The position numbers were made by a program, and so were the translations under genes. Below are positions 1-4,706 of a stretch of 9,373 nt of DNA, piece after piece. The DNA comes from CAZKXX01 sp964556705 (GTDB taxonomy: Bacteria; Acidobacteriota; Terriglobia; UBA7540). The notes below the pieces were generated by a model. The model saw only the letters and a program-made list of their open reading frames with translations. It made no database searches and had not been told where the DNA came from. Location of the stretch: positions 1 to 9,373 of the forward strand of contig CAZKXX010000124.1 of assembly GCA_964556705.1 (NCBI GenBank), in the 5' to 3' direction. Every line of letters begins with the position of its first letter. Position 1 is the first letter of the stretch.

Positions 1-2
1 GT

Positions 3-152
3 GTCCACCTGGAGGGCACGCGCGACCTGGAGGCTGCCGAGAAGGCCTGGGAGCGCCTCCGGAAGCTCAATCCCGGCTATCGCGGGCTGGATGAAATCCG
101 CAAGTCGCTCGACCAGGCGCGCGCTTCTTCGGTGGCCGGTGTCGGCCGCTGA
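3..152 (+). CDS. C-terminal end of a TPR-like protein (5' partial)
   Basis: An open frame enters from the left edge and ends at TGA 150-152, giving 49 residues. The stretch with GTRDLEAAEKAWERLRKLNP has the spacing of the second half of a tetratricopeptide repeat: small residue, alternating hydrophobic and Ala positions, then L-x-P at the helix end. It is followed by a charged helix (LDEIRKSLDQARA) and a short Ser/Gly tail. TPR repeats are protein-interaction scaffolds; the function of this protein cannot be told from its tail. The YHS gene starts 23 bases downstream on the same strand, so the two may share an operon. The competing frame-1 reading from base 1 is Arg/Pro/Ser-rich and looks like a shadow. 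Confidence 0.6.
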   Translation, partial: VHLEGTRDLEAAEKAWERLRKLNPGYRGLDEIRKSLDQARASSVAGVGR

Positions 153-175
153 GGCCGCCGCTCCCCTGAGGCTCT

Positions 176-463
176 ATGGGACGGTTCTTCGTTTACCTCC
201 TGAACCTGATTTTCGTCGTCTTTCTCGGGTGGGTCCTGAACCGCCTGCTGCGCGCCGCCTTCGGGCAGCAGAATGCAGCGAAAGTCCGCGCTTCCCGGCG
301 CTCCGCGGGGCGGGCCATCCGGGGCGAGACGGCGCGCGACCCGGTCTGCGGCATGTTCGTTTCGACGGAAGTCTCGCACCGGCTCTCGCGCCATGGAGAG
401 ACGCTGCACTTCTGCTCCCGCGAATGTCTGAAACGTTACGAAGCCGATGCGCGCAAAGCCTGA
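176..463 (+). CDS. Small membrane-anchored YHS-domain protein
   Basis: This 95-residue protein has two parts. Residues 4-27 are one hydrophobic segment (FFVYLLNLIFVVFLGWVL) followed by Arg, a likely N-terminal membrane anchor. Residues 53-95 are a YHS/TRASH-type metal-site module: DPVCGM at 55-60, then HFCSREC at 78-84, giving Cys58, Cys80 and Cys84 as likely ligands. YHS modules occur in copper ATPases and in small heavy-metal or metal-sensing proteins, where they are thought to bind a transition metal; the metal and role here are unknown. The basic linker after the anchor suggests the module faces the cytoplasm (positive-inside rule, inference). A weak GAGG at 168-171 precedes the ATG by 4 bases. 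The end of the gene overlaps the next start by 17 bases, which suggests coupled translation. Confidence 0.82.
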   Translation: MGRFFVYLLNLIFVVFLGWVLNRLLRAAFGQQNAAKVRASRRSAGRAIRGETARDPVCGMFVSTEVSHRLSRHGETLHFCSRECLKRYEADARKA

Positions 464-1460
464 GCCCCGCCGCGCGCACGGCCGCGCGTTTCTCGCCCTT
501 CTGGCTGTGGCCGGGTGCGTCTCGATCACGAGGGCGGGCGACGACAAGGTCCTGCTGGTCCGCAAGTATCGTCCCGGCCTGCGGATGGTTTACGACACTG
601 AATCGCACACGCGCTCGACCGTCCGTTCGGACCCGCCCGCGCTGAAGGAATATCTGCCGCCGCTTCCGGACGCCTTCCGCACGCGGCAGCGCACCACGCT
701 GACGGTGCGGTCCGTCGCCGAAGACGGCTCGGCGGAGATAGAGGCGCGCTTCGAGCGTTTCGAGCTGGAGTCCTGGTTCGCGGAGGGGATTCCGGAAGAA
801 GCTCGGGAGTCGCTGAAGATGGCGCAGGAGGATTTTGCGGCGCGGCTGAACGGCCGCTCCATCACGGCGCGGTTCGACCGCGACGGCCGCCTGGCGGGCC
901 TGGAGGGCGCCGAAGAACTCCTCCAAGGACTTGACCCGACCATGCAGGATACGATGCGGCAGGTCCTGCGGCTTTCTCTCGAACAGATGGGCGGGCACGC
1001 CGCGTTCCCGGACCACCGGGTCGCTCCCGGCGAGGAGTGGACCCGCCGGCAGTCTTCCGAGCCCCGGGAGGGAATTCCTTTTTCCGTCGAGGGTGAAAGC
1101 ACGCTCAAGTTTGTCGGCCGCCAGCGCTTTAAGGGAATTCGCGCCGCCGCCCTCGACTTCCGCTTCCAGAACAAGCTGCGTCCCGTCCTCACGCGCCTCC
1201 GCGACGCCGAGGCGATGGACCAGTTGCAGGCGCGCGGGATGTCGCTCGACATCGAAATTTCCGGGCGGGGCGAAGGACAGATGCTGGTGGCGGAGGAGGA
1301 CGGCCGAGTGCTGAAGACCCGCGCGCGCAGTTTTCAGACCCTGACGGCCCGGATGGACGGCCTGCCGGGTGTCCCCTTGCCGACCGAGGAACCGGTGACG
1401 CTGGAGGTGGATTCGGAGACCGACCTCACGGTCGAGAGTCCCGGCCGCGGAGCCCGCTGA
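447..1460 (+). CDS. Exported protein of unknown function, possible lipoprotein
   Basis: This 337-residue protein begins with a signal sequence: basic n-region (RRAHGR) and hydrophobic core at about 14-26. Two processing sites fit: a lipobox-like VAGC with Cys24, or signal peptidase I cleavage after ITRA at residue 30. The mature part has alternating polar and hydrophobic beta-like segments (YRPGLRMVYDTES, RTTLTVRSVAEDGSAEIEARFERFEL, FSVEGESTLKFVGRQ, SLDIEISGRGEGQMLVAEEDGRVL), as in beta-rich envelope proteins of the DUF6263 kind. That family assignment is from memory and tentative. No catalytic motif is visible. The ATG lies inside the YHS gene with only a weak GAAG upstream, and no good alternative start is near, so it is probably coupled to that gene. 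It probably acts in the periplasm or on the outer membrane. Confidence 0.75.
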   Translation: MRAKPEPRRAHGRAFLALLAVAGCVSITRAGDDKVLLVRKYRPGLRMVYDTESHTRSTVRSDPPALKEYLPPLPDAFRTRQRTTLTVRSVAEDGSAEIEARFERFELESWFAEGIPEEARESLKMAQEDFAARLNGRSITARFDRDGRLAGLEGAEELLQGLDPTMQDTMRQVLRLSLEQMGGHAAFPDHRVAPGEEWTRRQSSEPREGIPFSVEGESTLKFVGRQRFKGIRAAALDFRFQNKLRPVLTRLRDAEAMDQLQARGMSLDIEISGRGEGQMLVAEEDGRVLKTRARSFQTLTARMDGLPGVPLPTEEPVTLEVDSETDLTVESPGRGAR

Positions 1461-1501
1461 CGGCCTTCTTGCCTTGACAGTGAACCTCGCTGAAATCTTT
1501 G

Positions 1502-1529
1502 TTGACAAGGGAGAAGGCAATTTTATAAT
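1502..1529 (+). promoter_or_regulatory. Consensus sigma70-type promoter for thiD
   Basis: TTGACA at 1502-1507 and TATAAT at 1524-1529 are both perfect matches to the -35 and -10 hexamers, with a 16-base spacer. The expected transcription start is about base 1536, which gives thiD a leader of roughly 36 bases. The region is locally AT-rich within a very GC-rich window, which strengthens the call. Transcription start is inferred. Confidence 0.85.
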
Positions 1530-1532
1530 CGC

Positions 1533-1563
1533 TGGAAGGGCGCCAATGCGCCGAGGACTTCCA
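1533..1563 (+). promoter_or_regulatory. Bipartite hairpin in the thiD leader with GAGGA in its bulge
   Basis: Inner stem GGCGC (1539-1543) pairs with GCGCC (1548-1552) over a CAAT loop. Outer stem TGGAAG (1533-1538) pairs with CTTCCA (1558-1563). The only unpaired bases between them are GAGGA (1553-1557), the best Shine-Dalgarno-like sequence before the ATG at 1572, though at a long 14-base spacing. If transcription starts near 1536, part of the outer stem's left arm is lost, leaving mainly the inner hairpin at the extreme 5' end. It could affect mRNA stability or ribosome access. It does not match a TPP riboswitch. Confidence 0.4.
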
Positions 1564-1571
1564 AGACTTAG

Positions 1572-2423
1572 ATGAACAACCTGCCTCCGGCACCGCCGGT
1601 TGTGCTGACGATTGCGGGGTTCGACCCGTCGGGTGGAGCGGGCATCTCCGCCGACCTCAAGACCATCGCCGCGCACAACTGCTACGGAGTGGCCGCCATC
1701 ACCGCGCTCACCGTCCAGAACACCTTAGGCGCCCGTCGGGTGAAGCCGCTCGACGCGGCGGTGCTGAAGGAATCCGTGAATTGCCTGCTCGAAGACGGGA
1801 GGATTCGGGCCATCAAGGTCGGCCTGATCGCCAACGCTTCGAACGCGCGCGCCATCGCCGAGATCCTGGCGGAGAATTCCGCGCTGCCGGCCGTGCTCGA
1901 CCCCGTCGTGCGCTCTTCGAGCGGCCTGTCGCTGCTCGAACCGGAAGGGCTGGAATTTCTGAAGAAGAAACTGCTCGGAGGCGTGGCCTTGGTCACGCCG
2001 AATCTGGACGAGGCCTCGGCGCTGACGGACCTCAAAGTGGAAAACATCGAGGGCATGAAGCAGGCCGCGCGGCGGCTGGTGGAAATGGGAGCGCGCGCCG
2101 TGGTGGTCACCGGCGGCCATCTCGATAAGGCGATCGACGTTTTCTTCGACGGCAAGGCCCTCGAGACGTTCGTCGGCGACCGCATCAAGCCGGACAACAC
2201 GCACGGCACGGGCTGCACCTTCTCCTCGGCCATCGCCGCCAACTTGGCGCTCGGCCGGCAGCTTCGCGATTCCGTCATGCTCGCCAAGGCTTACGTGACG
2301 GAGGCGATTCGCAAAGCCTACGCCGTCGGCCCGGGCCGCGTGCCGCTCAACCACCTCTACCGGATGCAGCAGAACCCGCGGCTCACTGATCACGCCCCTT
2401 CGGTCCCCGAGCCCGTCCACTGA
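1572..2423 (+). CDS. thiD: Hydroxymethylpyrimidine/phosphomethylpyrimidine kinase
   Basis: ThiD phosphorylates 4-amino-5-hydroxymethyl-2-methylpyrimidine and then its monophosphate, giving the pyrophosphate used for thiamine synthesis or salvage in the cytosol. The 283-residue protein has the ribokinase-fold signatures: AGFDPSGGAG (15-24) at the substrate site, DPVVRSSSG (110-118), VTPNLDEA (141-148), VVVTGGH (177-183) and the anion-hole HGTGCTFSSA (211-220) with Cys215. Length is usual for a single-domain ThiD, with no fused ThiE or ThiN. The start puts a short Pro-rich stretch before the first beta strand (VVLTIAG), as is normal for the family. It has its own strong promoter and no other thi gene is visible beside it. 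The family also includes pyridoxal kinases, but the N-terminal and C-terminal motifs favour ThiD. Confidence 0.95.
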   Translation: MNNLPPAPPVVLTIAGFDPSGGAGISADLKTIAAHNCYGVAAITALTVQNTLGARRVKPLDAAVLKESVNCLLEDGRIRAIKVGLIANASNARAIAEILAENSALPAVLDPVVRSSSGLSLLEPEGLEFLKKKLLGGVALVTPNLDEASALTDLKVENIEGMKQAARRLVEMGARAVVVTGGHLDKAIDVFFDGKALETFVGDRIKPDNTHGTGCTFSSAIAANLALGRQLRDSVMLAKAYVTEAIRKAYAVGPGRVPLNHLYRMQQNPRLTDHAPSVPEPVH

Positions 2424-2440
2424 ACGGGCCGTTCATTTTC
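2421..2440 (+). terminator. Weak candidate terminator after thiD
   Basis: TGAAC (2421-2425) pairs with GTTCA (2431-2435) around a five-base loop, followed at once by TTTTC. The dyad extends to seven bases per arm if the loop is ignored. The stem is short and the T-run is only four, so it is at best a weak intrinsic terminator; it overlaps the thiD stop codon. Confidence 0.3.
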
Positions 2441-2451
2441 CCGCGCCTTGC

Positions 2452-2481
2452 TTGACACCCCTTTGTTCCCGAACGGATAAT
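2452..2481 (+). promoter_or_regulatory. Sigma70-type promoter for the glutamate dehydrogenase gene
   Basis: TTGACA at 2452-2457 is a perfect -35. GATAAT at 2476-2481 matches the -10 at five of six positions. The spacer is 18 bases. A start near 2486-2488 would give a leader of about 60 bases that contains the hairpin at 2509-2532. The position, between thiD and a gene with its own strong Shine-Dalgarno site, supports independent transcription. Confidence 0.72.
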
Positions 2482-2508
2482 GCCCGCTCCCGCTGGTCCA
2501 GTGTGACG

Positions 2509-2536
2509 TTCCCGAGTCGCACGGCTCGGGAGGAGG
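2509..2536 (+). promoter_or_regulatory. Hairpin abutting the Shine-Dalgarno site of gdhA
   Basis: CCCGAGTC (2511-2518) pairs with GGCTCGGG (2523-2530), including one T-G wobble, around a GCAC tetraloop. The stem can extend by T2510-A2531 and a T2509-G2532 wobble, taking in the first bases of the AGGAGG Shine-Dalgarno sequence (2531-2536). That sequence sits 10 bases before the GTG start. No T-run follows, so it is not an intrinsic terminator. The placement would let it modulate ribosome access or protect the mRNA; this is inference from base pairing. Confidence 0.55.
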
Positions 2537-2546
2537 GTGAGCCACC

Positions 2547-3779
2547 GTGGAAGACCCGCGCGAAATTGTTGAATTCAACGTGCGGCGCGCCGGCGCGCGC
2601 CTCGGCCTCGGCGAGGAGTTGATGACGCTGCTCAATATGCCCTTCCGCGAGGTGCGCGTGGAACTGCCCCTGCGCATGGACGATGGCTCGCTGCGCGTTT
2701 TTGTGGGCTATCGGGTGCAGCACAGCGGCGTACGCGGGCCCGCCAAGGGCGGCATCCGCTATCACCCGATGGCGGACCTGAACGAAGTGCGCGCTCTCGC
2801 CGCCGCCATGACCTGGAAGACCGCCCTCGTGAACATCCCCTTTGGCGGCGCCAAGGGCGGTATCAACGTCAATACCAAGGAGCTTTCGGAATCCGAACTC
2901 CAGCGCCTCACGCGCGCTTATATTCGGCGCATTCACCTCCTGCTCGGCCCTTACCGCGATGTGCCCGCGCCCGACATGAACACTAACGCCCAGGTAATGG
3001 CCTGGATTTTCGACGAATACAGCGCGCACCACGGCTACGCACCCGCCTGCGTCACCGGCAAGCCCGTGGAGCTGGGTGGCTCGCTGGGCCGCGAGGCGGC
3101 CACCGGCAAGGGGCTGTTCTATACGACGCAGGCGCTGATGCAGGACGCGGGCATTCCGCTGAAGGGCGCGCGCGTGGCGGTGCAGGGGTTCGGCAACGTG
3201 GGTTCGAACGCGGCGCGATTCTTCGCCGAGGGGGGCGCCCGGATTATCGCCGTTTCCGACGTTTTCGGCGGAGTCTTCAAGGCCGAGGGGCTGGACCTGC
3301 GCGCCCTCTTCGATTACGCGCGCACGAAACGCACCGTCAAGGATTTCCCCGGCAGCGAAAGCATCTCAAACGAAGACCTGCTGACGCTCGATTGCGAGAT
3401 CCTGGTGCCGGCGGCGCTCGAGTGCGTCCTCACGAAAGAGAATGCCGGGCGCGTTCGCGCCAAGCTCGTCGCCGAGGGCGCCAACCTGCCCACGACGCCC
3501 GAGGCCGATGAAATCCTCTGCGGGCGCGGCATCCACGTCCTGCCGGACATTCTGGGAAACGCGGGCGGGGTCACCGTCTCTTACTTCGAATGGACGCAGA
3601 ACCTGACCCAGATTTTCTGGGACGAAGACCGCGTGGACGCGGAGATGAAGAAAATCATGCTTCGCGCCTACCAGGAGACGGCGGACAAGGCCGCGCTTTC
3701 GAAGACCACGCTCCGCGACGCGGCTTACACCATCGCCGTCGAACGCGTGGCCCGCGCCGAGCGGCTGCGAGGAACCTGA
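2547..3779 (+). CDS. gdhA: Glutamate dehydrogenase (Glu/Leu/Phe/Val family)
   Basis: Glutamate dehydrogenase interconverts glutamate and 2-oxoglutarate plus ammonium with NAD(P), usually as a cytosolic hexamer. The 410 residues fit the usual bacterial/archaeal length of the roughly 415-residue subtype. Visible marks: GPAKGGIRYH (64-73, substrate Lys67), MTWKTAL (88-94, Lys91), PFGGAKGG (98-105, catalytic Lys103), PAPDMNT (140-146, catalytic Asp143), GSLGREAATGKG (178-189), and the Rossmann loop GFGNVGS (214-220) with Asp238 after the second strand. Coenzyme choice (NAD or NADP) cannot be set by eye. The start is GTG, chosen because AGGAGG lies 10 bases upstream and the N-terminus fits the family. 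Leucine or phenylalanine dehydrogenase is less likely, given the length and the motif set. The MEDS gene follows 51 bases later and may be co-transcribed. Confidence 0.93.
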   Translation: MEDPREIVEFNVRRAGARLGLGEELMTLLNMPFREVRVELPLRMDDGSLRVFVGYRVQHSGVRGPAKGGIRYHPMADLNEVRALAAAMTWKTALVNIPFGGAKGGINVNTKELSESELQRLTRAYIRRIHLLLGPYRDVPAPDMNTNAQVMAWIFDEYSAHHGYAPACVTGKPVELGGSLGREAATGKGLFYTTQALMQDAGIPLKGARVAVQGFGNVGSNAARFFAEGGARIIAVSDVFGGVFKAEGLDLRALFDYARTKRTVKDFPGSESISNEDLLTLDCEILVPAALECVLTKENAGRVRAKLVAEGANLPTTPEADEILCGRGIHVLPDILGNAGGVTVSYFEWTQNLTQIFWDEDRVDAEMKKIMLRAYQETADKAALSKTTLRDAAYTIAVERVARAERLRGT

Positions 3780-3817
3780 CCCCCGGCCGGCTTCGGCGCG
3801 GCGACTCGACGGGCGGC

Positions 3818-3824
3818 AGGGGAG
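3818..3824 (+). promoter_or_regulatory. Shine-Dalgarno site that fixes a TTG start
   Basis: AGGGGAG lies six bases before TTG 3831-3833. The first in-frame ATG is some 58 codons later, inside the conserved MEDS domain, so this site decides the TTG start. Confidence 0.7.
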
Positions 3825-3830
3825 CAGACG

Positions 3831-4517
3831 TTGACTTCCGCCGTCTTCACCCACCTTTTCGGCCGCCTCGCGCTCGCGCCGCACGAGCATGTCGCGGTCC
3901 TCTACCGCGGCCGCGAGGCGTCATTCCAGACGGCCGCCTTCCTCGCCGAGGGATTGGCCAACTTCGACACCTGTTTTTATCTCGCGCCGGCCGCCGACCA
4001 CCGCGAGATGCTCGAGCGGATCAAGGCGGCGGGCGTTGACCCCAAGCCCTACGCCCGCTCCGGCACGCTTCGTTTGCGCGCGGGCGCGTGCAGCCTGCGG
4101 GAGCTGGAGGCCGAAGCGCGGGACATCTTTCTCGACGCCGAGCGCGTCGTCGCTCCAGGCGTTCGCTGGCTCGAAGACGGCGCCTGGCCCGCCGCCGCCG
4201 GTTTCTCCGGCGAACAGTTCTTCGATTTTCACTCCACGCTCAACCTCCAGGTCAAACATTACCCGAGCGTGGCGGTCTGCCAGTACGACCTGGAAAAGAT
4301 TCCGACCGAGCAGTTACTGCGCGCCATCGCCGTCCATCGCCATCTCGTCGTCGAGAATACGCTCGTGCGCGACAACCCGTTCTACATTCCAGCGGAACGG
4401 TTCCTTCCGCTTTCCCACGAGGAGCGGGACCGGACGCTCGCGGAATCGTATCGCGAGGTCGGATTCGACTTGACCAAGCTCCTCGAAACGCTGAACGGTT
4501 ACGGCCGAATGGTCTGA
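3831..4517 (+). CDS. Stand-alone MEDS-domain (DcmR-type sensory) protein
   Basis: This 228-residue protein matches the MEDS domain (methanogen/methylotroph, DcmR sensory) along nearly its whole length. The N-terminal hallmark HEHVAVLYRGREASF (18-32) is followed by FLAEGLANFDTCFYLAP (37-53). The later hallmarks are FFDFHSTLN, VAVCQYDLEKIPTEQLL, the HRHLVVENTLVRDNPFYIP region and a final helix. MEDS domains are proposed to sense small, perhaps hydrocarbon-derived, ligands and usually sit in histidine kinases, anti-sigma regulators or DcmR-like repressors. No helix-turn-helix, kinase or ATPase part is visible here, so any output must come through a partner protein. No membrane segment is seen, so it is probably cytosolic. 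The start is TTG with a good AGGGGAG site. It lies 51 bases after gdhA, without a visible promoter of its own. Confidence 0.82.
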   Translation: MTSAVFTHLFGRLALAPHEHVAVLYRGREASFQTAAFLAEGLANFDTCFYLAPAADHREMLERIKAAGVDPKPYARSGTLRLRAGACSLRELEAEARDIFLDAERVVAPGVRWLEDGAWPAAAGFSGEQFFDFHSTLNLQVKHYPSVAVCQYDLEKIPTEQLLRAIAVHRHLVVENTLVRDNPFYIPAERFLPLSHEERDRTLAESYREVGFDLTKLLETLNGYGRMV

Positions 4518-4521
4518 ATTC

Positions 4522-4561
4522 GCGATGCTCTTAGCGCCACGGGTTGAACTTTTCGCATCGC
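4522..4561. repeat. Seven-base inverted repeat after the MEDS gene
   Basis: GCGATGC (4522-4528) and GCATCGC (4555-4561) are exact reverse complements separated by 26 bases. The dyad sits in the 189-base gap before nifJ. A TTGAAC (4544-4549) lies inside the spacer and a GACAAT (4573-4578) after it, but their 23-base spacing is too wide for a normal promoter. It could be an operator or a loose hairpin, or chance; there is no T-run to make it a terminator. Confidence 0.3.
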
Positions 4562-4624
4562 AGAGGGAGTGGGACAATATGCCCCTTCCGACTGGCATGC
4601 GAAGTGCTGAAATATTGGGCGGGG

Positions 4625-4642
4625 GTGTGTCCCAGCACACAC
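4625..4642 (+). promoter_or_regulatory. First hairpin in the nifJ leader
   Basis: GTGTGT (4625-4630) pairs with ACACAC (4637-4642) over a CCCAGC loop. An alternative fold pairs GTGCTG (4604-4609) with CAGCAC (4633-4638), which shares bases with the first; the two are mutually exclusive. Competing stems in a leader can act as a switch, but no known riboswitch class is recognised here. Confidence 0.35.
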
Positions 4643-4655
4643 AAGCGGCCTGACT

Positions 4656-4674
4656 CGCGGCGCCTGACGCCGCG
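4656..4674 (+). promoter_or_regulatory. Second, GC-only hairpin in the nifJ leader
   Basis: CGCGGCG (4656-4662) pairs with CGCCGCG (4668-4674) around a five-base CCTGA loop. The stem is all G-C and ends about 20 bases before the GGAGAG ribosome binding site (4695-4700). It lacks a T-run. It may stabilise the 5' end of the long nifJ message or slow initiation; in such GC-rich DNA a short stem can also arise by chance. Confidence 0.4.
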
Positions 4675-4706
4675 CCCCGACTTCCGAAGGAATCGGAGAG
4701 AGTCCT

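Noticed and set aside
1..645. A 214-codon + strand frame at the left edge
   Set aside because: Arg/Pro/Ser-rich, overlaps the better supported TPR tail, YHS gene and signal-peptide region in other frames.
1474..1479. A second TTGACA upstream of thiD
   Set aside because: No acceptable -10 hexamer occurs 16-18 bases downstream; the TTGACA at 1502 pairs with TATAAT.
174..1676. A 500-codon open frame on the minus strand
   Set aside because: It crosses the YHS gene, the exported protein, the thiD promoter and the thiD start, has Arg-rich low-complexity composition and no motif. The + strand genes explain the region.
2475..2490. GGATAATGCCCGCT, similar to the conserved core of a TPP riboswitch
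   Set aside because: The upstream CTGAGA-bearing half and its pairing partners are absent, it lies downstream of thiD, and the match is explained by the -10 element of the gdhA promoter.
4544..4578. TTGAAC and GACAAT as a nifJ promoter
   Set aside because: The spacing is 23 bases, too wide for a sigma70 promoter, and neither hexamer is strong.
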